Positions 25,381-33,297 of a stretch of 64,000 nt of DNA are shown here, piece by piece (positions within the stretch are counted from its first letter, which is position 1; the number at the start of each line of letters is the position of its first letter). The notes below the pieces were generated by a model. It worked only from the letters and a program-made list of their open reading frames with translations. It did no database searches and was not told the DNA's origin. Made by a program: the position numbers and the translations under genes. This stretch comes from Pseudomonas sp. HOU2 (GTDB taxonomy: Bacteria > Pseudomonadota > Gammaproteobacteria > Pseudomonadales > Pseudomonadaceae): contig NZ_CP160398.1 of assembly GCF_040729435.1 (NCBI RefSeq), positions 2,418,001-2,482,000 on the forward strand, read 5' to 3'.

Positions 25381-25410
25381 TTGCGCAATTTTTAACCCTG
25401 GATAGATAAT
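25381..25410 (+). promoter_or_regulatory. Promoter of the Lrp-type regulator
   Basis: TTGCGC (25381-25386) and GATAAT (25405-25410) are 18 bases apart, 32 bases before the ATG. The -35 region lies in the palindrome TTGCGCAA, and GATTGC repeats at 25351 and 25360 could be sites for autoregulation. Confidence 0.5.
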
Positions 25411-25442
25411 CCGCCGCAATAGTTACAACCAAGGACTGATTC

Positions 25443-25922
25443 ATGAGCAAACTCGACCGTTACGACCTGAGCATTTTGGCGGAATTGCAGCGCGACGCCC
25501 GCATCTCCAACCAGGAACTGGCCGAGCGCATCGGTCTGTCGCCCTCCCCCTGCTCACGCCGGGTCAAGCAACTGGAGGACGACGGCTACATCTCGCGCCA
25601 GGTCGCCCTGCTCGATCGCAAGATGCTCGGCCTGAGCCTGACCGCCTACGTACTGATCGGCATGGACCGCCACACCCCGGAGCGTTTCGAGAATTTCGAA
25701 GCGGCGATCCGCACCTTGCCGCAGGTGCTGGAATGCAGCCTGGTGACGGGTGTGGATGCCGACTATCAGTTGAAAGTGGTGGTGCCGGACATGGATCACT
25801 ATCAGAAGCTGTTGCTGGGGCATCTGACCCGAATTGAGGGGGTGACCAGCGTGCGCTCCAGTTTTGTGCTGAATCAGGTGCTCAACAGCACCGAACTGCC
25901 GCTGACGCATCTGCGCAGCTAA
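25443..25922 (+). CDS. Lrp/AsnC-family transcriptional regulator
   Basis: A 159-residue Lrp/AsnC regulator. The HTH is in residues 5-60 (DLSILAELQRDARISNQELAERIGLSPSPCSRRVKQLE), and the RAM domain follows with VLECSLVTGVDADYQLKVVV, the loop that usually lines the effector site. It is closer to Lrp proper than the first regulator in the window. ATG 25443 has AAGGA 7 bases upstream. The neighbouring divergent region holds a possible small transcript that it may control; no enzyme or transporter target lies next to it. Confidence 0.92.
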   Translation: MSKLDRYDLSILAELQRDARISNQELAERIGLSPSPCSRRVKQLEDDGYISRQVALLDRKMLGLSLTAYVLIGMDRHTPERFENFEAAIRTLPQVLECSLVTGVDADYQLKVVVPDMDHYQKLLLGHLTRIEGVTSVRSSFVLNQVLNSTELPLTHLRS

Positions 25923-25930
25923 CCCGCAGT

Positions 25931-26044
25931 CCCCCTGTAGGAGCTGCCGAAGGCTCGGGCCGCGATCGGACGATCTTTTGATCTTGCTTTTCAAGATCAA
26001 GATCAAGATCAAAAGATCGCAGCCTTCGGCAGCTCCTACAGGGG
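25931..26044. repeat. Long inverted repeat, family A, extended left arm
   Basis: As in the copy at 14161, the left arm carries extra bases (CTCGGGCCGCGATCGGAC, about 25953-25970) before GATCTTTTGATCTT, whereas the right arm is ordinary. The spacer contains tandem AAGATC units. It follows the Lrp-type stop by 8 bases. Confidence 0.88.
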
Positions 26045-26105
26045 CACGTGTGGTAGAGGTGCGGCGCACCGACGCAGATCAATGCGTCCCCAGCCACCCC
26101 AGGCG

Positions 26106-26111
26106 TATAAT
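26106..26111 (+). promoter_or_regulatory. -10 element for the DUF2788 gene
   Basis: A perfect TATAAT lies 40 bases before the start codon. The matching -35 (TGCGTC at 26083-26088, 17-base spacing) is weak, so only the -10 is convincing. Confidence 0.45.
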
Positions 26112-26151
26112 CGCCCAGCCCTTTCAGCCCTGTGCGCGCCGGAGATGCCCG

Positions 26152-26361
26152 ATGGATCCTGCAGTATTCGAAGAGTGGATGATGACTGGCCTGGTCAGCA
26201 TCCTGATCATTTTCATGGGTTTCATCGTCTGGGATCTGGCGAAGAAGTCCAAGGCCGGGCGTTTCGGCTCGTTCATTCTGTTCTTCGTGCTGGGCCTGGG
26301 CGTGGCCGCGTTCATCATCAAGAGTGTGGTGATCGGCCTGATCGAATCCGGCGCTCTATAG
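26152..26361 (+). CDS. DUF2788 small membrane protein
   Basis: A 69-residue protein of the DUF2788 family. It has two hydrophobic helices, [17 protein letters not shown] and [17 protein letters not shown], joined by a basic loop KKSKAGRFG, so it is a two-pass inner-membrane protein. Function unknown. GGAG lies 7 bases before ATG 26152; the longer open frame upstream only reads through the palindromic repeat. Its stop codon region overlaps the end of the convergent pseudouridine synthase gene by 6 bases. Confidence 0.85.
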   Translation: MDPAVFEEWMMTGLVSILIIFMGFIVWDLAKKSKAGRFGSFILFFVLGLGVAAFIIKSVVIGLIESGAL

Positions 26362-26991
26362 CCGCGCCGGCACTTCCTTCCACTGGCCCTGATCAAGCCC
26401 TTCTAGCGTCCAGTCGCCAATCCGTACCCGCACCAGCCGCAACGTCGGCAGCCCCACCGCAGCGGTCATCCGCCGCACCTGACGGTTGCGCCCTTCACGA
26501 ATCACCAGCTCCAGCCAACTGGTCGGCACGCTTTTGCGAAAGCGAACCGGCGGATTGCGTGGCCACAACTCAGGCTCGTCCAGTTGCCGCGCCTCGGCGG
26601 GCAGGGTCATGCCGTCGTTTAATTCAACACCGTCGCGCAGTTGCTGCAGTTGCTCGGCGGTCGGCTCGCCCTCGACCTGCACCCAGTACGTCTTGGGCAA
26701 CTTGTGTTTCGGGTCGGCAATCCGCGCCTGCAACTGGCCGTCGTTGGTCAGCAGCAGCAAACCTTCGCTGTCGCGATCAAGGCGTCCGGCCGGATAGATG
26801 CCGGGTATCTCGATGAAATCCTTGAGCGTCGCCCGCCCGCCTTCGTCGCTGAACTGCGTCAGCACATCGAACGGTTTGTTGAACAGGATCAACTTCGGCT
26901 CGGCCGGCGGCGCCTTGGCGACACGGCGCGGTGAGGACGACTGAGGCTTTGCGCCTGGACGGCGGGAAGGTGGACGCGGGGGACGGGACAT
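26356..26991 (-). CDS. rluE: Ribosomal large-subunit pseudouridine synthase, RluE-like
   Basis: A 211-residue RsuA/RluB/E/F-family pseudouridine synthase. The catalytic motif is [18 protein letters not shown] with its invariant Asp, and [12 protein letters not shown] plus [24 protein letters not shown] follow. It has no S4 domain; instead an N-terminal Pro/Arg/Ser-rich basic tail (about 30 residues) precedes [15 protein letters not shown]. That layout and the size fit RluE, which makes Psi2457 in 23S rRNA. The exact target is inferred. Overlaps the convergent DUF2788 gene by 6 bases. Confidence 0.86.
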   Translation of the reverse strand: MSRPPRPPSRRPGAKPQSSSPRRVAKAPPAEPKLILFNKPFDVLTQFSDEGGRATLKDFIEIPGIYPAGRLDRDSEGLLLLTNDGQLQARIADPKHKLPKTYWVQVEGEPTAEQLQQLRDGVELNDGMTLPAEARQLDEPELWPRNPPVRFRKSVPTSWLELVIREGRNRQVRRMTAAVGLPTLRLVRVRIGDWTLEGLDQGQWKEVPARL

Positions 26992-27008
26992 GGCGAAAAG
27001 AACATCTA

Positions 27009-27043
27009 ACGGTCAGGGCTGCTAATGCTAGTGCCCCGACCGT
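27009..27043 (-). other. Hairpin after amn
   Basis: ACGGTC and GACCGT, extended by GGG/CCC, form a stem with a wide loop between amn and rluE. On the minus strand it is followed by TAGATGTTCTTTT, so it may be a weak terminator of amn. Confidence 0.35.
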
Positions 27044-27063
27044 CAAATGACCACGACTAACCG

Positions 27064-28527
27064 TTAGCGGAACGGCGGCTCGTCGAAGCTGCGCAGTTTG
27101 CGCGAGTGCAGCGAGTTGAGTTCGGTGCGCAGCAGGTCCACCGCTTCGATACCGATCTTCAAGTGCTGGCTGACCGCGCGCTCGTAGAACGCGTTGGCCG
27201 AGCCCGGCAGCTTGATTTCACTGTGCAGCGGTTTGTCCGAAACGCAGAGCAACGTGCCGTACGGCACCCGCAGGCGATAACCCTGTGCGGCGATGGTGCC
27301 GCTTTCCATGTCCACCGCCACGGCGCGGGACAGGTTGATCAGCGGACGTTCCTGCGCCCAGCGCAGTTCCCAGTTGCGGTCGTCGTAGGTCAGCACGGTA
27401 CCGGTACGCAGACGCTTTTTCAGCTCCTCGCCCTTCTCGCCAGTGATATTGGCCGCGGCTTGCTGCAGCGCCAGTTGCACCTCGGCCAGCGCCGGGATCG
27501 GAATGTTCGGCGGCACCACGCGGTCGAGAATCCCGTCGCGACGCATGTAGGCGTGAGCCAGCACATAGTCGCCAATGGTCTGCGACTGACGCAGGCCGCC
27601 GCAGTGACCGATCATCAGCCAGCAATGCGGACGCAACACCGCCAGGTGGTCAGTGATGTTCTTGGCGTTGGACGGGCCGACGCCGATATTGACCAGGGTC
27701 ACACCGTGGCCGTCATTGGCGATCAGGTGATAGGCCGGCATCTGGTAGCGGTGCCAGACCACGCCAGCGGCAATCGCCGAGGCTTCGCCGTGATCCATGC
27801 CCTTCTCGATGATCACGTTACCCGGCAGGACCATGCGCACGAAACGCGGGTCATTGCGCAGTTGCTCCAGGCCATGAACGATAAACTGGTCGACGTAGCG
27901 GTGATAGTTGGTCAGCAGGATCCACGGCTGCACATGGCGCCAGTCGCTGCCGGTGTAATGCACCAGACGACGCAGGGAGAAGTCGACCCGTGCGGCGTCG
28001 AACAGCGCCAGTGGCAGCGGGTCGGTGTTTTCCCAATCGTAGAGACCGTCGGCAATGCCATCGGTGGCAGCGGACAGGTCGGTACTCGGGAACACCCGCG
28101 CCAGCACCGCAGCGGTAACGCCGGAGCCGGCCAGTTCATCGCCCTGCTCGACCACGTACGGGTATGGAATGTTCTGCTGACTGACGCCGACTTCCACGGT
28201 CACGGTGAAGTCGTGCATCAACGGCACCAGTTGTTCCAGCAGGTATTTGCGAAACGCCTTGGGATGGGTGACGGTGACGCTGTAGGTGCCCGGCAGTTGC
28301 ACCTTGGCGTAGGCGCGGGTGGTCTGCGGGACCTCGCCCTGACACAGGTAGGTCAGACGCAGTTCGGGATAACGAAACAGGGCACGCTGTTCGGCGTCAG
28401 GCTCGACGCGATCCTTGAGATACCGCTTGAGCGCCGAGTTCAGCGCAGTGGTGGCCCGCTCATGCAGCTCGGCCAGACGATCCACGGCTTGTTCGGCGGT
28501 TTGAACGACAATAAACGCTTCGGTCAC
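27064..28527 (-). CDS. amn: AMP nucleosidase
   Basis: A 487-residue AMP nucleosidase that splits AMP into adenine and ribose 5-phosphate, part of purine salvage and adenylate-pool control. The N-terminal AMP nucleosidase domain (about residues 1-170) precedes a PNP/UDP phosphorylase domain with VTLVNIGVGPSNAKNITDHLAVLRPHCWLMIGHCGG and the VAVDMESGTIAAQGYR segment carrying the purine-contacting Glu. Length matches E. coli Amn (484). GTG 28527 is preferred since AGGAAG lies 6-7 bases upstream; ATG 28563 would add 12 residues. A palindromic repeat separates it from the upstream acyl-CoA dehydrogenase. Confidence 0.93.
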   Translation of the reverse strand: MTEAFIVVQTAEQAVDRLAELHERATTALNSALKRYLKDRVEPDAEQRALFRYPELRLTYLCQGEVPQTTRAYAKVQLPGTYSVTVTHPKAFRKYLLEQLVPLMHDFTVTVEVGVSQQNIPYPYVVEQGDELAGSGVTAAVLARVFPSTDLSAATDGIADGLYDWENTDPLPLALFDAARVDFSLRRLVHYTGSDWRHVQPWILLTNYHRYVDQFIVHGLEQLRNDPRFVRMVLPGNVIIEKGMDHGEASAIAAGVVWHRYQMPAYHLIANDGHGVTLVNIGVGPSNAKNITDHLAVLRPHCWLMIGHCGGLRQSQTIGDYVLAHAYMRRDGILDRVVPPNIPIPALAEVQLALQQAAANITGEKGEELKKRLRTGTVLTYDDRNWELRWAQERPLINLSRAVAVDMESGTIAAQGYRLRVPYGTLLCVSDKPLHSEIKLPGSANAFYERAVSQHLKIGIEAVDLLRTELNSLHSRKLRSFDEPPFR

Positions 28528-28638
28528 GATCAGCTTCCTGTGTTCTGACTTGCAGAGCTTCATCTTGCCTGCAACATCGCGTCACGGGAACAGTGGCGTT
28601 GTGGCTGTACCCAAATCTTTCAAACAAAGCGAATCCCA

Positions 28639-28726
28639 GTGGGAGCTGGCTTGCCAGCGATGAGGCCGGCACATTCAATATCAATGTTGACTGACAGGTC
28701 GCCATCGCTGGCAAGCCAGCTCCCAC
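28639..28726. repeat. Long inverted repeat, family B (GTGGGAGCTGGCTTGCCAGC)
   Basis: Arms GTGGGAGCTGGCTTGCCAGC (continuing GATG) and its complement flank about 45 bases. It lies 30 bases after the acyl-CoA dehydrogenase stop, before amn, on the same strand. Confidence 0.88.
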
Positions 28727-28755
28727 CGGGTTTTGCAGTGTTCGAGGGACCGGGG

Positions 28756-30405
28756 TCAGAAACCCTGGGGGGTTGAGCGGGCGACGATGGCTTCGACGTC
28801 CAGGCCACGCGGCAACGCACCGTAGACCCGGCCGCCACCGCTCAGCCGGCTGGCAATAAACGCATCGCTGACGGTCGAATTACCGGCCTCCAGCAACAGC
28901 TTGGCCTGCAAACCGAGCGCGATGTCTTCGGTGAGTTGCCGCGCCCGATACTGAATATCGCTGGTGTCCTTGAACTGCGCCTGCAGCTGCTGAATATGCG
29001 CGGCCAAGCGCTTGTCGCCATGGCCGTCGCCCAACTCGCTGAACAGCGCATCGAGCACGCCCGGCTCTTTCGACAGCGCACGCAACACGTCCAGGCACTG
29101 CACGTTGCCCGAGCCTTCCCACGTCGAGTTGACCGGCGCCTCGCGATACAGCCGTGGCAGGATGCTCTCCTCGACATACCCCGCGCCGCCCATGCATTCG
29201 GCAGCTTCATTGATCATTCCGGGGGCACGTTTGCAGATCCAGTATTTGCCCACCGCGGTCACCAGCCGGGCGAATCTGGCTTCCTGCGAATCCTGCAGAT
29301 GATCCAGCGCCTTGCCCATGCGCAGGCTCAACGCCAGCGCGGCCTCGCTTTCCAGCGCCAGATCGGCCAACACGTTCTGCATCAACGGTTGCTCGCTGAG
29401 CAGCTTGCCGCCGACCGAACGGTGCGCGCAGTGATGGCTGGCCTGGGTCAGCGCCTGACGCATCAGCGAACTGGAGCCGACCATGCAATCGAAACGGGTC
29501 ATCGCCACCATCTCGATGATGGTCGGTACACCGCGCCCCTCTTCGCCGACCATCCACGCCAAAGCGCCACGGAACTCCACTTCGCTGGAGGCATTGGACT
29601 GGTTGCCGAGTTTGTTTTTCAGGCGCTGGATGTAGAACTGATTGCGTGTGTCGTCGGGGCGATGGCGCGGCAGCAAAAAGCAGGTCAGGCCCTTGTCGGT
29701 CTGCGCCAGCGTCAGGAACGCATCGCACATCGGCGCCGAGCAAAACCACTTGTGCCCGACCAGTTCATAGGCCTGGCCCGGCCCACTGGCGCCGACCGGA
29801 TAAGCCTTGGTGGTGTTGGCCCGCACATCGGTGCCGCCCTGTTTCTCGGTCATTGCCATGCCGATGGTCACGCCGGCCTTGTGCGCCATGCCGACGTTGC
29901 GCGGGTCGTATTCGGTGGCGAGTATTTTCGGCAGCCACAGCTCGGCCAGATCCGGTTGCAAACGCATGGCCGGAACGCTGGCGAAGGTCATGGTCAACGG
30001 GCAACCGCTACCGGCCTCGGCCTGGCTGTGCAAATAGCTCATTGAGGCTCGGGCGACATGCGCGCCGTCCTGCGGATGCGCCCATGGCAATGAAGTCAGG
30101 CCATGTTCGATCGCGGTGCGCATCAGCTCGTGATAGGCCGGATGGAATTCCACCAGATCGATGCGATGACCGTAGCGGTCGTGGCTGTTGAACAGCGGTT
30201 TGTTCTGATTGGCAAGGAACCCGGCCTCCATCAACGGCCCGCCGGCCAGGGCACCGTAGGCATCGATCCGCGCCTCGGCCCACCCAGCACCAAAGCGGCG
30301 CGACCACTCCTGCAATGGCAGGTCGATGCGGTACAGGTTGGCGCCATCCAGCGACGGTGGCTGGTTGGTGACTTCGTGGGTTTCGGCGAACTGATGCAGG
30401 TTCAT
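28756..30405 (-). CDS. Acyl-CoA dehydrogenase, AidB-like
   Basis: A 549-residue FAD-dependent acyl-CoA dehydrogenase of the AidB subgroup, longer than the 380-residue classical enzymes. The AidB N-terminal extension (HEVTNQPPSLDGANLYRIDLPLQEW) is present. The flavin segment GMAMTEKQGGTDVRANTTKA and the catalytic-Glu region REAPVNSTWEGSGNVQCLDVLRAL are clear. E. coli AidB binds DNA and has isovaleryl-CoA dehydrogenase activity; whether this protein works in fatty-acid/branched-chain oxidation or in alkylation response is not decided. ATG 30405 follows AAGGAG. It is on the same strand as ladS, 97 bases downstream of it. Confidence 0.88.
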   Translation of the reverse strand: MNLHQFAETHEVTNQPPSLDGANLYRIDLPLQEWSRRFGAGWAEARIDAYGALAGGPLMEAGFLANQNKPLFNSHDRYGHRIDLVEFHPAYHELMRTAIEHGLTSLPWAHPQDGAHVARASMSYLHSQAEAGSGCPLTMTFASVPAMRLQPDLAELWLPKILATEYDPRNVGMAHKAGVTIGMAMTEKQGGTDVRANTTKAYPVGASGPGQAYELVGHKWFCSAPMCDAFLTLAQTDKGLTCFLLPRHRPDDTRNQFYIQRLKNKLGNQSNASSEVEFRGALAWMVGEEGRGVPTIIEMVAMTRFDCMVGSSSLMRQALTQASHHCAHRSVGGKLLSEQPLMQNVLADLALESEAALALSLRMGKALDHLQDSQEARFARLVTAVGKYWICKRAPGMINEAAECMGGAGYVEESILPRLYREAPVNSTWEGSGNVQCLDVLRALSKEPGVLDALFSELGDGHGDKRLAAHIQQLQAQFKDTSDIQYRARQLTEDIALGLQAKLLLEAGNSTVSDAFIASRLSGGGRVYGALPRGLDVEAIVARSTPQGF

Positions 30406-30502
30406 GACGGGGCTCCTTTGGTCAGCCAAGGGATTCAGTTAAGCACCGGCCCGTGGCTGATCAAAGTGTCATATGCGCCGAACTGTCGGCGCTTTCACCC
30501 TG

Positions 30503-32857
30503 TCAGGCGCTAAGTACCCGACGCTCCAGCGCCGTCTGCAGGTCTTCGAATTTCACCGGTTTGTTCAGGTAATCGATGCGCGTACCCGGCGCGCAGTGCT
30601 CGCGATCCGTGCCCAGCGCCAGCATGAACACCGGCAGATTGGCGCAGCCCGGCAGCGCATGGATCTGGCAGCACAAGGACGCCCCTTCGTGAGAAGGCAA
30701 CTGGCAATCGATCAGCACCGCGTCGAAGGTTTCCCGTTGCAGGCAGTCGAGTGCCGCCGCGCCGTTGTCCGCCGTGCGCACACGGAAACCGAGCTTGAGC
30801 AGCATGCCGCGCATCACCAGTTGATTGACGCTGTTGTCGTCCACCAGCAACACCGTGCAGTCCTGCGGTGCGCGTGCGCTATCTCGCGAAGGTTCGGGGA
30901 TTGGCGCGGGTTCGACCGCCGGCAACTCGAATTCGACGTCCAGCTGAAAACGGCTGCCGCGCCCCGGCTCGGAACGGTGAGTCAGCTTGCCGCCGAGCAG
31001 TTCGACCAGTTGCCGACAGATCGCCAGCCCCACGCCAAGGCCGCCATATTCGCGGGTCATCGAGCCGTCAAGCTGGAAGAAGCGCTGATACATCGTCGCC
31101 TCACCCAGATCGGTGAAACCGATGCCGGTGTCGATCACTGCAAACGACAGGGCCAAGCGGTTGTCCGCCGCCGGTTTGCCGGTGACCCGCAGCGCCAGGC
31201 CGCCGACCCGGGTGAACTTGATCGCGTTGTCCAGCAGGCACTCCAGGCACTGCGCCAGTTTGGCGCTGTCGCCATGCAAGCGGTCCGGCAGGGTCGGCAG
31301 CACTTCGACCTTGAAGTCCAGCGACTTGCTCGCCGCGTTGCCGTCGAACTGCACGCGCAAGGCCTCGACCACCGCGCGCAGGCTGAAGCTGCCCGGCGTC
31401 GCCTTGAGCTTGCCGGCCTGCAATTCGGTAAGGGTGAGGATGCCGTTGACCATGCGCATCATGTCCCGGGCGGAACCTGCGGCGGTTTGCTGGTATTGCT
31501 CCAGTTCAGGCTCCAGCTCGACGGTCTGCATCAGCTCCAGCGAACCGATCACCCCGTTCATCGGCGTGCGCAATTCGTGGGTCAGGGTCGCGAGGAATTC
31601 ATCCTTGAGCTTGTTGCTGTGGGCCAGTTGCTGGTTGAGCACTTCGAGTTTCTGCCCGGCATCGAACAGGGTTTGCGCCTGCTGCTCGCGCATCGCGTTG
31701 ATGCGGTCGGCCAGCGCCAGCGACAGCAGCGCCACTTCAATCGCCGAACCGATCTGGCTGGCGTACATGGTCAGGAACACGTTCGGCAGCAGGCCCAGCA
31801 CCATCAGCGTATTGACGATGCCGCCGAGCAGGAACGCCGACCAGGCAATGATGAAGTAACGCGCCACCCGCAATCCGCGCCACCAGGCGAGGATCCCGGC
31901 GGCGAAAATCACCACTGTGAACACCAGCGCCAGCAGGGTCGCCAGGCGCAGCGACAACGCGTAACTAGTCATCAGCGACAACCCGACCACCAGCGCACCG
32001 AACGCGATCAGGGCGATCAGCAGGTAGTCGAGCCAGCGGCTGTGGGTTCGGGTCTGCAGGAAACTGCGGGCGAACTGACTGCCGAACAGCCCCGCGCAAC
32101 CGATGAAAAACGGTGTGGCGGCATTGGCCCACCACGGGTTGTCCGGCCAGAAATACTCGACCGCCGCGCCGTTCACCGACAGTTGATAGAGGCCGAACGA
32201 GGCGATGTAGAAGATGTAATAGAGGTAGCTGGTGTCGCGCACGCTCAGGTAGATGAACAGGTTGTAGACCAGCATCCCCAGCAGCACGCCATAAATGATC
32301 CCCAGCACATACAGGCGCACCGGTTGATCCTCGAGGTACGCGGTGCTCGACCATAGCGTCACCGGTGCCTGGATCGAGCCTTCACTGGCCAGGCGCAAAT
32401 ACACGGTTTTTTGCTGGTCAGGGGTGAAGGTCAGGTCGAACAGGTAATTGTTCTGGCGGATCTCGCGACTGGCGAAGGGCAAGGCGTCGCCGGTCTGCCG
32501 GATCAGCCGATAGTCGCCATTGGCATCGGCCATATAAAGGTCGAGGTGATCGAGCGGCGGATACGCCAGCTCCAACAGCCAGGTGCGTTGCGCGGCCGGG
32601 TTGTTCGGACGGTAATGCAGGTCGATCTTCAGCCAGAACGCCGAACGCGAGTAACCGGCATTGAGCGTGGCTTTGTCGTGGGGTTTGAAATTGCCCGCCG
32701 CCGCTTGAGCGCGGACGTCGGCGATGTTCGCCTGACCGCTCGGGTCTTCGAACACTTGCAGGGAGCGACCCAGGGGCAGGCTCTGGGTATTTTCGTCGAA
32801 CTCGACGGCGCTTGCGAGGAGGGGCAAGCAGAACAGCAACATCAGCAAATAGCGCAT
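30503..32857 (-). CDS. ladS: Hybrid sensor histidine kinase LadS
   Basis: A 784-residue hybrid kinase. A signal peptide (LLMLLFCLPLLASA) leads into a periplasmic 7TMR-DISMED2 domain (about 25-180), then seven membrane helices (7TMR-DISM_7TM, about 185-390), a short coiled coil, a HisKA/HATPase core with His427 in FLATLTHELRTPMNG, and a receiver domain with phosphoacceptor Asp717 in AVLIDCQLP. There is no HPt domain. This domain order and the position beside thiD match P. aeruginosa LadS (PA3974, from memory). LadS feeds the GacS/GacA-RsmY/Z switch that favours biofilm formation; its domain responds to calcium there. Whether the signal is the same here is inference. Confidence 0.9.
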   Translation of the reverse strand: MRYLLMLLFCLPLLASAVEFDENTQSLPLGRSLQVFEDPSGQANIADVRAQAAAGNFKPHDKATLNAGYSRSAFWLKIDLHYRPNNPAAQRTWLLELAYPPLDHLDLYMADANGDYRLIRQTGDALPFASREIRQNNYLFDLTFTPDQQKTVYLRLASEGSIQAPVTLWSSTAYLEDQPVRLYVLGIIYGVLLGMLVYNLFIYLSVRDTSYLYYIFYIASFGLYQLSVNGAAVEYFWPDNPWWANAATPFFIGCAGLFGSQFARSFLQTRTHSRWLDYLLIALIAFGALVVGLSLMTSYALSLRLATLLALVFTVVIFAAGILAWWRGLRVARYFIIAWSAFLLGGIVNTLMVLGLLPNVFLTMYASQIGSAIEVALLSLALADRINAMREQQAQTLFDAGQKLEVLNQQLAHSNKLKDEFLATLTHELRTPMNGVIGSLELMQTVELEPELEQYQQTAAGSARDMMRMVNGILTLTELQAGKLKATPGSFSLRAVVEALRVQFDGNAASKSLDFKVEVLPTLPDRLHGDSAKLAQCLECLLDNAIKFTRVGGLALRVTGKPAADNRLALSFAVIDTGIGFTDLGEATMYQRFFQLDGSMTREYGGLGVGLAICRQLVELLGGKLTHRSEPGRGSRFQLDVEFELPAVEPAPIPEPSRDSARAPQDCTVLLVDDNSVNQLVMRGMLLKLGFRVRTADNGAAALDCLQRETFDAVLIDCQLPSHEGASLCCQIHALPGCANLPVFMLALGTDREHCAPGTRIDYLNKPVKFEDLQTALERRVLSA

Positions 32858-33297
32858 TGAAGCCCCAGCGTGGCTCGTCCGGTTGTGTCAGGAAGCCCCC
32901 CATTCCCTTTGAGTAGACGTAAAACCGGTATTACCTGTTATTGGTTTGGATCCAGACTAGCATAGCCGTTGATGGCCATTAAGCACCATCGAAATTTTTC
33001 CCACAAAGGCTCTAGAACGGGCGTTTCAGAGCAAAGCTGCGGGCTAGAGCTGTTGAGTTGGTCAACTCAATCATTGCGATCCGCTTTTGTGGCGAGGGAG
33101 CTTGCTCCCGCTCGGCTGCGCAGCAGTCGTAAAACCTGTAAATGCGCTGTGCCTGAATAAATGCAGGGGCTGCTTCGCAACCCAGCGGGAGCAAGCTCCC
33201 TCGCCACAATGGTAGCTGCAGCGTTGTCCGACAATCTGCTCGCAAACACCGTCAGGACTGAACCCCAAAATCAGCTTTGGTGGTAAGCTCGCGCACC
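32858..33297. other. 440-base divergent gap between ladS and thiD
   Basis: The ladS-proximal 200 bases are AT-richer than the genes and should hold the ladS promoter. A family C palindrome occupies 33088-33208. The thiD leader follows, with TGGTGGTAAGCT as a weak -10-like sequence near 33285. I see no coding sequence or known riboswitch; in particular no TPP-riboswitch core (CTGAGA) upstream of thiD. Confidence 0.6.
33088..33208. repeat. Long inverted repeat, family C (TGTGGCGAGGGAGCTTGCTC)
   Basis: Arms TGTGGCGAGGGAGCTTGCTCCCGC and complement, each with its own GGGAGCTTGCTCCC palindrome, flank about 70 bases. It is the only element of this kind in a divergent junction in the window. Confidence 0.88.

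Larger units (their letters stand above)
24989..25442. other. 454-base gap with divergent promoters and a possible minus-strand transcript
   Basis: Contains, from right to left: the Lrp-type gene promoter (25381-25410), a GC3-biased short frame on the minus strand (25199-25369), a small hairpin CGACG-N7-CGTCG (25175-25191), a minus-strand terminator (25122-25154), and the leader of the downstream minus-strand gene. Confidence 0.6.

Noticed and set aside
25978..26151. Upstream extension of the DUF2788 gene
   Set aside because: It translates palindrome sequence (KIKIKIKRSQPSAAPTG), seen again wherever a family A repeat is read in that frame.
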